Shown: piece by piece, positions 8,584 through 16,796 of the stretch
How positions within the stretch are numbered: the first letter of the stretch is position 1
How the letters are laid out: the number at the start of each line of letters is the position of its first letter
Assembly (NCBI RefSeq): GCF_041821145.1
Contig: NZ_JBGUBC010000004.1
Coordinates: 1 to 64,000 of the forward strand
DNA from: Halopenitus sp041821145
GTDB taxonomy: Archaea > Halobacteriota > Halobacteria > Halobacteriales > Haloferacaceae
Direction of reading: 5' to 3'
Length of the DNA: 64,000 nucleotides
Position numbers and translations under genes: made by a program
The notes under the pieces: model-generated
The model's database searches: none
What the model saw: only the letters and a program-made list of their open reading frames with translations
Told to the model about the DNA's origin: nothing

Positions 8584-10286
8584 AGTATGTATCGTTGTGC
8601 AAGCGGCAGCTCCGAGGACGGTTCACAGGTCACGTGTTCGCCGTCGACGCGCACCTCGAAGGTCTCCGGATCGACCTCGATGTCGTCCGGGCAGTAGTCG
8701 TTGTGGAGCATGTCGCCTTTGCCGACCGTGCGGGTCCCCTCGATCGGGACGACTCGCGAGTCGAGTCCATACTCTTCGCCGACGCCCCGTTCGGCAGCCG
8801 CTGGCGAGACGAACGTCAGCGAGAGGCCGTGTTTGGCCTTGCCGACCGAACCCGCCCGTTCCCGCTGGCGGATCGGTTCGCAGGTCATGAGCGAGCCGTT
8901 AGCCTCGCCCATCTCCGAATGGGTGGGGAACCCCCCCTTGAACGTCATCGCGGGCTTGACCCCGAAGAAGGCCGGGTCCCAAAGCACGATGTCCGCGATC
9001 TTCCCGGGCTCGAGCGACCCGACGTGCCTGTCGATCCCGGCTGCGATCGCGGGATTGATCGTGTATTTGGCGACGTACCGTTTGATCCGCTGGTTGTCGG
9101 CCTGGGTGCCCTCGTCGGCCGGAAGTGCCCCCCGCTGGCGTTTCATCTTCGAGGCGGTCTGCCAGGTGCGTGAGACGACCTCGGCCATCCGGCCCATCGC
9201 CTGGGAGTCGGAGGTCATCATCGAGATCGCCCCGACGTCGTGGAGCACGTCCTCGGCGCCGATCGTCTCGGCACGGACGCGAGATTCGGCGAAGGCAACG
9301 TCCTCGGGGACGTCGGGATTGAGGTGGTGACAGACCATCACCATGTCCAGATGCTCGTCGAAGGTGTTGTCGGTATACGGCATCGAGGGATTCGTCGAGG
9401 ACGGCAGCATGTTCGGCTCCCCGACCATCTCCATGATATCGGGTGCGTGGCCGCCGCCGGCGCCCTCGATGTGGAACAGGTGCATCGTCCGGCCGTCGAC
9501 CGCCTCGAAGGTGTTCTCGACGAATCCGGCCTCGTTGAGCGTGTCCGTGTGCATACACACCTGGATGTCCTCCTCCTCGGCGACCGCGAGCGCAGTGTCG
9601 ATCGCCGCCGGCATCGATCCCCAGTCCTCGTGGAGTTTGAGCGCACAGGCACCGGCTTCCACCTGTTCGCGAAGCGGTCCCGGCTCCGATCCATTACCCT
9701 TGCCGTAGAACCCGACGTTGACTGGCCAGGCCTCGGCGGCCTGCAGGAATCGTTTTAGGTTCTCGGGACCCGTCGTACACGTCGTCGCCCCGCCGCCGTA
9801 TCCGCCGCCGAGCATCGTCGTGATCCCCGAAGCGAGCGCGTGTTCGTGTAGCTGGGCGGAGTTCCAGTGGACGTGGATGTCGAGTCCTCCCGCCGTGGCG
9901 ATCTTCCCCTCGGCAGGGTAGACGTCCGTCGACTGGCCGACGACCATGTCGACGCCGTCCATGGTGTCGGGGTTGCCAGCGTTGCCGATTCCGGCGATCT
10001 CGCCGTTTCGGATCCCGATGTCGGCCGCGAGGATCCCGCAGACCGGATCGATGATCGTTGCGTTCGTGATCACCCAATCGAGCGACCCCTCCGCCTGGGT
10101 CACGCCCGTGGCCATGCCTAGACCGTCACGGAGGGTCTTGCCGCCGCCGAAGACCGCCTCGTCGCCGTGAGTCCGGAGATCTCGTTCGACCTCGGCGAAA
10201 AGTGACGTATCTCCGAGACGGACTCGATCGCCCTCGGTCGGTCCGTAGAGTTCGGCGTACGACTCACGATCGATCTCGCGGGTCAC
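8580..10286 (-). CDS. ureC: Urease alpha (catalytic) subunit
   Basis: Catalytic subunit hydrolysing urea to ammonia and carbamate at a dinuclear nickel centre. At 568 residues it is full length. Active-site landmarks: the first His pair in DIHVHWNSAQ, the carbamylated Lys in GACALKLHEDWG, His in VCMHTDTLNE and in FHIEGAGGGHAPD, the flap His in MVCHHLNPDVPED, and the Asp ligand in MMTSDSQAMGR. The loop after the first His pair (HWNSAQLHEHA) departs somewhat from the common HFI-PQ form. Start and stop overlap ureB and ureA by 4 nt. Confidence 0.98.
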   Translation of the reverse strand: MTREIDRESYAELYGPTEGDRVRLGDTSLFAEVERDLRTHGDEAVFGGGKTLRDGLGMATGVTQAEGSLDWVITNATIIDPVCGILAADIGIRNGEIAGIGNAGNPDTMDGVDMVVGQSTDVYPAEGKIATAGGLDIHVHWNSAQLHEHALASGITTMLGGGYGGGATTCTTGPENLKRFLQAAEAWPVNVGFYGKGNGSEPGPLREQVEAGACALKLHEDWGSMPAAIDTALAVAEEEDIQVCMHTDTLNEAGFVENTFEAVDGRTMHLFHIEGAGGGHAPDIMEMVGEPNMLPSSTNPSMPYTDNTFDEHLDMVMVCHHLNPDVPEDVAFAESRVRAETIGAEDVLHDVGAISMMTSDSQAMGRMAEVVSRTWQTASKMKRQRGALPADEGTQADNQRIKRYVAKYTINPAIAAGIDRHVGSLEPGKIADIVLWDPAFFGVKPAMTFKGGFPTHSEMGEANGSLMTCEPIRQRERAGSVGKAKHGLSLTFVSPAAAERGVGEEYGLDSRVVPIEGTRTVGKGDMLHNDYCPDDIEVDPETFEVRVDGEHVTCEPSSELPLAQRYIL

Positions 10287-10750
10287 GGTCCCTCCGCTCC
10301 GTCCGCCGCGTCCTCGTCAGCGTCCTTCGTTCCGATTCCGTCCGCCGTCGCTTCCGTCGTCTCCGTACCGTCGATGCCGGTGTCACGAAACCCGGCCGCA
10401 CGCAGACGCTCAAGCGCCGCGGTCGGATCGCCGTCGACGCTGCCGTTCACCATCCCGTTCATGCCGTCTGCTCGTCGCTTCCCACCGATCGCGACGAGAT
10501 CGACCGTCCGTTCGTCGCCGGGTTCGAAACGGACGGCAGTGCCAGCCGGAACGTTCAGCCGCATGCCAAAGGCAGCCTCGCGGTCGAACGCGAGGGCGGC
10601 GTTGGCCTCGAAGAAGTGGAAGTGTGAGCCGACCTGGATGGGGCGGTCGCCCGTGTTCGCGACGGTCACCGTCGCCGTCTCGCGCCCCTCGTTGAGCGTT
10701 ACGGTTCCCCTGCCGGCGAGGACCTCGCCGGGCACGATCCGCTCGCTCAC
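10283..10750 (-). CDS. ureB: Urease beta subunit
   Basis: Structural beta subunit and first gene of the ureBCAGDEF operon. The hallmark segments are PGEVLAGRGTVTLNEGRE, DRPIQVGSHFHFFEANAAL and FDREAAFGMRLNVPAGTA-VRFEPGDERTV. It is 155 residues, the extra length being a C-terminal Thr/Asp/Glu-rich tail. It starts at GTG; no better in-frame ATG precedes it. The 189 nt upstream, before cbiO, have no clear TATA element that I can assign, so read-through from the nickel transporter genes is possible. Confidence 0.95.
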   Translation of the reverse strand: MSERIVPGEVLAGRGTVTLNEGRETATVTVANTGDRPIQVGSHFHFFEANAALAFDREAAFGMRLNVPAGTAVRFEPGDERTVDLVAIGGKRRADGMNGMVNGSVDGDPTAALERLRAAGFRDTGIDGTETTEATADGIGTKDADEDAADGAEGP

Positions 10751-10926
10751 GGGATCCCACCCGGATCGCGTCGATCCTCCGCCGCTCCTCTTGGTGTCCG
10801 TGCAGTTCGTTGATTCGACATTCGCGATAGGGTTTGAACAGTCGTCATAAGGTGATTCTCCTTAGCGCAAATACCGCCATTCATTCGGGAGAAGACGACT
10901 ATTCGTCCACTTTTTTGAGGATAAAA

Positions 10927-10936
10927 GTTACGTAAC
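10927..10936. repeat. Perfect 10-bp palindrome GTTACGTAAC between cbiO and ureB
   Basis: GTTACGTAAC lies 3 nt beyond the cbiO stop codon. In the direction of transcription it is followed by a pyrimidine/AT-rich CTTTTATCC, so it could act as a weak terminator or as a protein site between the nickel transporter and urease operons. There is no stronger evidence. Confidence 0.3.
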
Positions 10937-10939
10937 CCG

Positions 10940-11737
10940 TCATCTACTGTCGCCCATTTGGAGTCGCTCTTGGGCTTCCTCGACGGTCAGCGGAACCGTC
11001 TCGTGATCGGCGAACAGGCGGACGACCTGCGGCGGCCGGAGGTCGCAGTCGGCGAGTAGTCCCGCGTCGGTCATCACCTCACGCGTCGAGCCGTCGGCGG
11101 CGATCCCGTCGCCGTCGAGCAGCAGTACCCGGTCCGCGACGTGGGGGACGAGTTCCGTCTCCGGCGTGGAGATCACGATCGTCGTCCCCTGAGCGGATAG
11201 CTCCTCGAGCAGCCGCAGGATCGTTGCGCGGTTGGCAGCGTCGACGTTGCTCACGGGCTCGTCCAACAGAAGCACGTCCGGATCGACAGTCAATGCGCTC
11301 GCCAGCGCCGCTCGGCGCTGTTCACCGCCGCTGAGCCGGAACGGCGGCTTCGATCGCAATGCCTCCAGATCGAATCGAGCCGTGATCCGATCCACGCGGT
11401 GATCGATCTCCGCACGCGAAAGCGAAAGCTGTCCGGGGCCGTATGCGAGATCCTCCTCGACGGTCGGGTTGAACAGGTAGTCGGCCGGGTCCTGCGTCAA
11501 CACGCTCATTCGGTCCCGGACGTCGTCGGCGTCGTCGGTCTCTCCGAAGTATCGAACCGTCCCCGAGTCCGGATCGATGAGCCCCCCGAGCAACTGAAGC
11601 AGGGTGCTCTTGCCGGCGCCGTTCGGCCCCACGAGCGCCACCTGCTCGCCGGCCTCGATCGTCACGTCGATGCCGTCCACGGCGAGCGTCCCGTCGGGGT
11701 AGGCGTATCGAAGCCCCGTCGCCTCGATGACGGTCAC
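10940..11737 (-). CDS. cbiO: Energy-coupling ATPase CbiO/NikO of the nickel ECF transporter
   Basis: ATPase of the nickel/cobalt ECF transporter. The frame is open far upstream, but the real start is the GTG at 11737 (VTVIEATGLRYAYPDG), which overlaps the cbiQ stop as GTGA; the product is then a normal 265 residues. Visible motifs: Walker A GPNGAGKST, Q-loop VLTQDPADYLF, signature LSGGEQRR, Walker B VLLLDEPVSN. The switch (H-loop) histidine expected in STHD is replaced: the sequence reads VISTPETEL. Such proteins usually need that His for hydrolysis, so this is odd. Specificity for nickel is inferred from adjoining nikR and urease genes. Confidence 0.92.
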   Translation of the reverse strand: MTVIEATGLRYAYPDGTLAVDGIDVTIEAGEQVALVGPNGAGKSTLLQLLGGLIDPDSGTVRYFGETDDADDVRDRMSVLTQDPADYLFNPTVEEDLAYGPGQLSLSRAEIDHRVDRITARFDLEALRSKPPFRLSGGEQRRAALASALTVDPDVLLLDEPVSNVDAANRATILRLLEELSAQGTTIVISTPETELVPHVADRVLLLDGDGIAADGSTREVMTDAGLLADCDLRPPQVVRLFADHETVPLTVEEAQERLQMGDSR

Positions 11738-12534
11738 GCGAGGATCACTCCGGCGATCGTTCCCGCCACGATCAGGGCGAACGTGAGATCGGCCCCACCG
11801 AGTTGCTCCCGGTGACGAACCGGTGTGGGTCCGGTTCCGCCCCGGGCGCGGGCGGCCCGCTGGACGCGCTCGCCGCGTTCGAGGCTCCGCAGCAGAAACG
11901 TGCCGAGGAAGTTCCCCGAGTCGCGCCAGGTCCCTCGCAGTCCCGTCTCGGCCACCGTTCGTCCGCGACGTGCGCGCACCATTCGGTCCAGTTCGGCGAA
12001 GAAGACGAGGAGATACCGGTAGGTGATCGACAAAAGCGAGACGGCGATCGTCGGCGCACGGAGCCGTCGTAGTGCCGCGAGCAGGTCCGAGAATCGGGTC
12101 GTCAACAGCAGTAGCGAAAGGAATCCGACACAGGCGGCGACCCGGAGGGTAAACACGGCGACGTAGGTCACACCATCGACCGAAAGGGGTGTCGAGGCGA
12201 GAGTCGGTCCGCCCATAAGTACCGCCTGAGGGGCGACGACGATCCCCGCGAACGCCGGCGCGCCCGTCATTCGTCCGAGGAACGTTCGGGCGGGGATCCG
12301 CGAGGCGGCGGCGAGGACGGTGGCCAATACGGTCAGCCCCGCGATCGGCACCGGGTCGCGCTGGGCCACAGTGGCCGAGATGAGGACGAGTGCGCCGAGC
12401 AGCTTTACGCTCGGCGTCACGGCCTGTAGGAACCCCCGTCGATCGGGGACGTCCTCCGCCAGCAGGAACCACCGGGCGCGGGACGCGATCGCCGCGGCAG
12501 TTCCCTCGAGGGGGTCAGCGCGTTTCATCCCCAT
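11734..12534 (-). CDS. cbiQ: ECF transporter transmembrane component CbiQ/NikQ
   Basis: A 266-residue membrane coupling subunit with about five hydrophobic segments that joins the substrate-specific component to CbiO. The ATPase-interacting motif region RSLERGERVQRAARARGG matches the A-R-G type coupling helices of CbiQ proteins. The coding region overlaps the end of the PDGLE gene by 20 nt; an alternative Met two codons downstream (12528) would reduce the overlap. It lies in the order cbiM, PDGLE, cbiQ, cbiO read leftward. Confidence 0.92.
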   Translation of the reverse strand: MGMKRADPLEGTAAAIASRARWFLLAEDVPDRRGFLQAVTPSVKLLGALVLISATVAQRDPVPIAGLTVLATVLAAASRIPARTFLGRMTGAPAFAGIVVAPQAVLMGGPTLASTPLSVDGVTYVAVFTLRVAACVGFLSLLLLTTRFSDLLAALRRLRAPTIAVSLLSITYRYLLVFFAELDRMVRARRGRTVAETGLRGTWRDSGNFLGTFLLRSLERGERVQRAARARGGTGPTPVRHREQLGGADLTFALIVAGTIAGVILA

Positions 12535-12850
12535 CAGTCCCGAGTAGTCGGCCGATACCGGTCGCGACGATCAGCGTCAGCGCCGTTCCGACGATCGCGG
12601 ACACCAGGGTGCCGGCGGGGCCACCGAGGCCTGGAACGTCGTAGTCGGGAAACAGCGCGATGTCGACGCGCTCCGCGTGCTCGCTCGCGCCCGTGGCCTC
12701 CGCGGCGTTCTCGAGCGGTTCCGCATAGCCGACCTGGCCGGCAGCCCAGCCGAACACCGGCGCAAGCAGCGCGAGCGTGAGCAGGACGGCGATCGCGCGC
12801 GGAAGCCACTCGCGCTTCCTGTCGCGCGTCCCTCGCCCTCCATCACGCAT
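12515..12850 (-). CDS. PDGLE-domain protein (NikN/CbiN-like)
   Basis: A 111-residue membrane protein with two hydrophobic segments (about 17-36 and 83-103) flanking an extracellular loop containing FGWAAGQVGYAEPLENAAEA. This fits the PDGLE family, the small subunit that assists CbiM/NikM in nickel and cobalt ECF systems. It overlaps cbiM by 8 nt upstream and cbiQ downstream, so it is translationally tied to both. Confidence 0.85.
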   Translation of the reverse strand: MRDGGRGTRDRKREWLPRAIAVLLTLALLAPVFGWAAGQVGYAEPLENAAEATGASEHAERVDIALFPDYDVPGLGGPAGTLVSAIVGTALTLIVATGIGRLLGTDGDETR

Positions 12851-13487
12851 CCGGGGCTACCTCCGGAGCGACGCTCGGACGGAGATCCGGCCGTGCACGA
12901 ATCAGGTATCGGTAGACGACGGCGGTGATCGCGCCCTCGCCGAGCCCCAACACGAGATGGCCGACGCCCATGATCGAAAGGGTGGTGAGAAGTTGGAATT
13001 CGAAGGTCGAGGAGAGCCCGATCTGAAGACCCGCCGCCAACGCGCCGGCGGTGATGCCGAGCCAACCGGCCCCGAACGCGGCGCGGTACTCCCCGTAGCG
13101 GGTCAAGAGCCGGTAGACCGCATAGCCGACGTACACCTCGACGACGGCCATGTTGAGGACGTTCGCGCCGAGCGCAACGAGTCCGCCGTCGCCGAAGACG
13201 AGTGCCTGGATCGTCACGACGGTGGCGACACACAGCGCGCCCAGATGCGGGCCGAGCAGGATCGCGGCGAAGGCGCCGCCGACGAAGTGGGCGCTCGTCC
13301 CGCCGGGAATCGGCCATTCGAGCATCTGTGCGGCGAAAACGCCCGCAGCGACCACGCCGAGAAGCGGCGCGCGCGCATCCGACACCTCCCCCCCGACCCG
13401 CCTGGCAGCGATCGCGAGCGCCGTCACTGCGATCGCGGCGGCTCCAACCGCGATCGGCAGATCGACGAACCCGTCCGGAATGTGCAT
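12843..13487 (-). CDS. cbiM: Nickel/cobalt ECF substrate-binding membrane component CbiM/NikM
   Basis: Substrate-specific membrane subunit. It begins MHIPDGFV; in this family the N-terminal amine, His2 and following backbone coordinate the metal, which fixes the start. It has 214 residues and about six membrane helices, with conserved FAAQMLEWPIPGGTSAHFVGGAF and LGPHLGALC. It is first gene of the leftward operon cbiM-PDGLE-cbiQ-cbiO, is divergent from nikR, and has a candidate NikR operator 27-52 nt upstream of the ATG. Nickel is the likely substrate because urease needs it. Confidence 0.94.
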   Translation of the reverse strand: MHIPDGFVDLPIAVGAAAIAVTALAIAARRVGGEVSDARAPLLGVVAAGVFAAQMLEWPIPGGTSAHFVGGAFAAILLGPHLGALCVATVVTIQALVFGDGGLVALGANVLNMAVVEVYVGYAVYRLLTRYGEYRAAFGAGWLGITAGALAAGLQIGLSSTFEFQLLTTLSIMGVGHLVLGLGEGAITAVVYRYLIRARPDLRPSVAPEVAPDA

Positions 13488-13513
13488 GTTCGTTCGACTT
13501 CCGTCCGATCTAA

Positions 13514-13539
13514 TAATACTTCCTGCTTATGCAGTATTA
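13514..13539. promoter_or_regulatory. Candidate NikR operator at the cbiM promoter
   Basis: A perfect 7-bp inverted repeat TAATACT-N12-AGTATTA lies 27-52 nt upstream of the cbiM start codon, exactly where the TATA/BRE region of a leaderless haloarchaeal promoter should be. Known NikR sites are long-spaced dyads of similar half-site character. Occupancy would block TBP/TFB binding. Assignment to NikR is inference from position and adjacency. Confidence 0.55.
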
Positions 13540-13582
13540 CTTCCGTTCCATCCTCGTCCGACTCCGTCTCGACCGGACCGTT

Positions 13583-13671
13583 CACTCGCTTTCGACTTGC
13601 GGCGTCCACTCGTTTTCGAGTTGCAGTGCCGATTCGCTTTCCACCTGGCGCATCCGATTCGCTTCCCAACC
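13583..13671. repeat. Four imperfect tandem repeats of about 24 bp upstream of nikR
   Basis: Copies start at 13583, 13607, 13631 and 13656 (period 24, 24, 25). Each carries a core like (C/G)A(C/T)TCGCTTTCGAC followed by TTGC or similar. They fill the space between the cbiM promoter and the nikR TATA-like TATTATC (about 13672-13678). They do not encode a plausible protein. Confidence 0.6.
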
Positions 13672-13700
13672 GTATTATCGCTCACCCGTGTAGGGCACGT

Positions 13701-14111
13701 ATGAGCGATGATCTGGACCGCATCAGTCTCACGTTACCCTCGTCGATGGTCGACCGGCTCGACGGGATCGTCGACGACTGGGAGTACGACAGCCGGTCGG
13801 CGGCGATCCGGGATTCGCTGCGGGACTTCTTTGCCGACTACGAGTGGGAATCCGGCGGCGAGACCGGTCATCACGGGACGATCGTCATCGTCCACGACCA
13901 CCACGTTGACGGAATCGCGGACGACCTTCAAACGATCCAACACGAGATGGCCGATGCGATCACCTCCGTTCAGCATATCCACCTCTCACACGACACCTGT
14001 ATGGAGACGCTCGTCGTCGAGGGGGCCGCGGGCGATATTACCGAACTCGCGAATCGACTGCGCGCGCTCGGCGGCGTTCAGCAGGTAAAGGTCGTCGTCG
14101 TCGACGAGTAG
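13701..14111 (+). CDS. nikR: Nickel-responsive transcriptional regulator NikR
   Basis: A 136-residue NikR: an N-terminal ribbon-helix-helix domain (DRISLTLPSSMVDRLDGIV) and a C-terminal ACT-like nickel-binding domain. The nickel ligands known from E. coli NikR are conserved: one His in TIQHEMAD, the HxH in SVQHIHLSHDTC and the Cys at its end. The start is ATG at 13701, about 25 nt after a TATA-like TATTATC, implying a leaderless transcript. It is divergent from the cbiM operon, which it probably represses when nickel is plentiful. Confidence 0.95.
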   Translation: MSDDLDRISLTLPSSMVDRLDGIVDDWEYDSRSAAIRDSLRDFFADYEWESGGETGHHGTIVIVHDHHVDGIADDLQTIQHEMADAITSVQHIHLSHDTCMETLVVEGAAGDITELANRLRALGGVQQVKVVVVDE

Positions 14112-14499
14112 GCGACCAACTGCCCTCAACGGATGGGCGACCAACCCCCTCGATGGGTATAGGCGACCGAGCATCGTCGATGGGTCCACGACCGTCTCAA
14201 CATCACTCACGGAGGCCGTCGTTCCGTCCCATTTCTCGGCTATCCATTCCGATTCCCCCGGTCGATTTCGTCTCCCCCGATTTTCTCTGAACGACCTGGT
14301 TCGTATGTCCTTATATCCATATGTATATTTAATTCAGTCTTATTACTCATGTAGAAAGGTTTATCCGTGTACTGTAGAATCCACGCAGTGTGTACCAAAT
14401 GATGGACGAATGTAGTCCTATCCCGAGTTTTAGTACCAAGAACTGTGTAGAATACCCGAATACGGTTGATAATCTGGATCTCAATATGGGGGAATCGGC
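14112..14499. promoter_or_regulatory. Intergenic region upstream of urtA
   Basis: 388 bases without a confident gene. The first 75 bases hold three imperfect copies of a GGCGACC...GATGGG unit (14112-14185). The distal part is AT-rich, with TGTAGAA repeated at 14350, 14373 and 14446. A 5-codon ORF (ATG at 14486, stop TGA at 14501-14503) overlaps the urtA GTG start as GTGA. I cannot identify a clear TATA box at the expected distance. Confidence 0.4.
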
Positions 14500-15855
14500 G
14501 TGAGTCGGACCCCGATCGACCGTCGGACGTTCCTGACCGCGGCCGGCGCCGCGGGCGTCTCGGCGTTTGCAGGATGTTCGAGCGGCGAGGGGAGCGAAAA
14601 CGGTGGAAACGGGAACGGGAGCGGGAACGACGGAAACGGCGGCACAACTACCGACACCGCAAGCAGCGACGACGTCGTGAAGATCGGCGTCCTGGAGGAC
14701 CAGTCGGGGAACTTTGCGCTCGTCGGGGACCCGAAACACAAGGCGACGATGCTCGCCATCCAGGAGATCAACAACGCTGGCGGGATCGACGGTAAGCAGA
14801 TCGAGGTCTACGACCGCGATCCGCAGTCGGACAACCAGCGGTACCAGGAACTCACCCGCGAGATGATACACGAGAACGAGGTCGACGCTCTGTGGGCGGG
14901 CTACTCCTCGGCGACGCGGGAAGCCATCCGGCCGATCATCAACCGCAACGAGCAGCTCTACTTCTACACGACCCAGTACGAGGGGGGCGTCTGCGACGGG
15001 ACGACCTTCGCGGTCGGTCCGACCGCCCGCCAACAGCTCGGGACCGTCCTGCCGTACCTCCGTGAGGAGTACGGTCCGGAGATCTACACTATCGCGGCCG
15101 ACTACAACTTCGGCCAGCTCTCGGCCGACTGGGTGAAGGTACTCGCGGGCGAGAACGACGCCGAGGTGGTCGGCGAGGAGTTCATCCCGCTTAGCGAATC
15201 CTCGTTCGGCTCGACCATCAACCGCATCCAGGAGGCCGATCCGGACTTCGTGATGTCGATGCTCGTCGGTGCAAACCACACCGCCTTCTACGAACAGAAG
15301 GCGTCCTCCGGTCTCGATGTCCCGATCGGAACCTCGACGGCGATGGCACAGGGGTACGAGCACCGCCGACTCGACCCGCCGGCGATGGCGAACATCTACG
15401 CCGGCGTCAACTACATGGAGGAGGTTCCGACCGAGAGCAACATGGGGGACGGCGGCTTCGTCGACCGCTACTTCGAGATGTACCCGGATGCCCCCTACCT
15501 CAACGAGGAAGCGGAGACCAACTACTCCTCCGTGTACATGTACAAACAGGCCGTCGAACAGGCCGGCACGCTCGAACAGCCAGAGGTCATCGAGGCACTT
15601 GAGTCGGGCATCAGCCTCGGTACGGAACGTGCTCCGGAGGCGCCCGAGGGCGAGACGATCGAACTCGACGGTGCCACCCACCACGTCGACCACCACATGT
15701 GGGTCATGCGCGCCGACGACGAGCACACCCTTGAGGCCGTCCAGGACCGCCCGGTTCCGGAACGGTTCCTCTCGGAAACGGTCGGCTGTGACCTCCGTGA
15801 GACGGACGAACAGACCCAGTACACCCCAGTGGACTACTTCGAGGAGGCCGAATAG
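14500..15855 (+). CDS. urtA: Urea-type ABC transporter substrate-binding lipoprotein UrtA
   Basis: Periplasm-side binding protein of a branched-chain amino acid/urea/amide-type importer. The N-terminus has a Tat signal with lipobox (DRRTFLTAAGAAG then FAGC), so the mature protein is a lipid-anchored lipoprotein followed by a Gly/Asn-rich linker. The body (VVKIGVLEDQSGNFALVG, EQLYFYTTQYEGGVCDG, DYNFGQLSADWVK) resembles UrtA/FmdD proteins more than LivK. It starts at GTG. It is first of urtABCDE with 2-nt spacing to urtB. Urea is the likely substrate because of the urease genes next door; short amides remain possible. Confidence 0.88.
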   Translation: MSRTPIDRRTFLTAAGAAGVSAFAGCSSGEGSENGGNGNGSGNDGNGGTTTDTASSDDVVKIGVLEDQSGNFALVGDPKHKATMLAIQEINNAGGIDGKQIEVYDRDPQSDNQRYQELTREMIHENEVDALWAGYSSATREAIRPIINRNEQLYFYTTQYEGGVCDGTTFAVGPTARQQLGTVLPYLREEYGPEIYTIAADYNFGQLSADWVKVLAGENDAEVVGEEFIPLSESSFGSTINRIQEADPDFVMSMLVGANHTAFYEQKASSGLDVPIGTSTAMAQGYEHRRLDPPAMANIYAGVNYMEEVPTESNMGDGGFVDRYFEMYPDAPYLNEEAETNYSSVYMYKQAVEQAGTLEQPEVIEALESGISLGTERAPEAPEGETIELDGATHHVDHHMWVMRADDEHTLEAVQDRPVPERFLSETVGCDLRETDEQTQYTPVDYFEEAE

Positions 15856-15857
15856 GA

Positions 15858-16796
15858 ATGGTAAACACGCTCAACCTCGCGTTTCAGTTCCTCGATAGCT
15901 TCGCGTTCATCGTGCTGGCCGCGGTGGGGTTGGCGATCGTCTTCGGAATAATGGGCGTGATCAACCTCGCACACGGGGAGTTCATCCTCGTCGGGGCCTA
16001 CGCGACGACGCTCGCGGTCACCGGCGTCGGCCTGCCGTTGCCGCTCGCGATGGTCGCCGGCGCGTTCGTCACCGCGATCTTCGGGATCGTCGTCGAACGA
16101 ACGATCATCTCCGGTTCGATACCGAACGCGATCGGACGGCGGTTCCTGGGTCGTGACCTGGTCGAGCCGCTCTATGACCGGCTCGCGGACTCGATGGTTG
16201 CCACCTTCGGACTCAGCCTCGTGATGGTCCAGGGAGCCCGGATCGTCTTCGGCAACTCGATCGATCAGGTCCCCACGCCGCTCGGCGCAGTCGCCTACGG
16301 GTCCTTTTCGTACTCGACCTACCGGATCGTACTCGCCGGCGTCAGCATTGCTGTGCTCGGTGCGGTGTATTACGTCTTTACCCACACCGACTACGGAATG
16401 CGAGCTCGTGCGACCATTCAGGACGAGCGGACGGCCCGTGCGCTCGGGGTCGACACCGAGCGTATCTACATGACGACCTTCGCGATCGGATCGGGACTCG
16501 CCGGATTGACCGGCGCGCTGTTCGCTCCGATCGTCTCGATGCAGCCCACGCTCGGGAGTCAGTTCCTTGTCGAGGCGTTCGTTGCGGTCGTCGTCGGCGG
16601 TTCCAGCGTCGTCGTCGGGACGGCGCTTTCCGGCGGCGTCCTCGGAATCATCGAGGCGACCTTCTCGAACCTCTACGGCACGTTCATCGGCCGGATCGCG
16701 CTGCTCGTGGCTGCGCTGCTCGCGCTCCGGTTCCTGCCGGAGGGGATCACCGGATTCATCGAACGCGTTCGCACCCGCAGACGGGAGGGAGCGTAG
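15858..16796 (+). CDS. urtB: Urea ABC transporter permease UrtB
   Basis: A 312-residue LivH-type permease with about eight membrane helices. Family landmarks are GIMGVINLAHGEFILVGAY near the N-terminus and RARATIQDERTARALGVD, the cytoplasmic loop that contacts the ATPases. It lies 2 nt after urtA and ends in TAG directly joined to the ATG of urtC. It lacks the long N-terminal extension of many bacterial UrtB proteins. Confidence 0.88.
   Translation: MVNTLNLAFQFLDSFAFIVLAAVGLAIVFGIMGVINLAHGEFILVGAYATTLAVTGVGLPLPLAMVAGAFVTAIFGIVVERTIISGSIPNAIGRRFLGRDLVEPLYDRLADSMVATFGLSLVMVQGARIVFGNSIDQVPTPLGAVAYGSFSYSTYRIVLAGVSIAVLGAVYYVFTHTDYGMRARATIQDERTARALGVDTERIYMTTFAIGSGLAGLTGALFAPIVSMQPTLGSQFLVEAFVAVVVGGSSVVVGTALSGGVLGIIEATFSNLYGTFIGRIALLVAALLALRFLPEGITGFIERVRTRRREGA

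Noticed and set aside
12777..13700. Long open frame upstream of nikR on the plus strand
   Set aside because: It lies antisense to the cbiM and PDGLE genes and is an open frame of high-GC DNA; NikR begins at 13701 with correct family N-terminus.
14347..15726. Long minus-strand frame opposite urtA
   Set aside because: Valine- and arginine-rich translation with no family resemblance; it is antisense to a well-supported urtA with signal peptide and family motifs.
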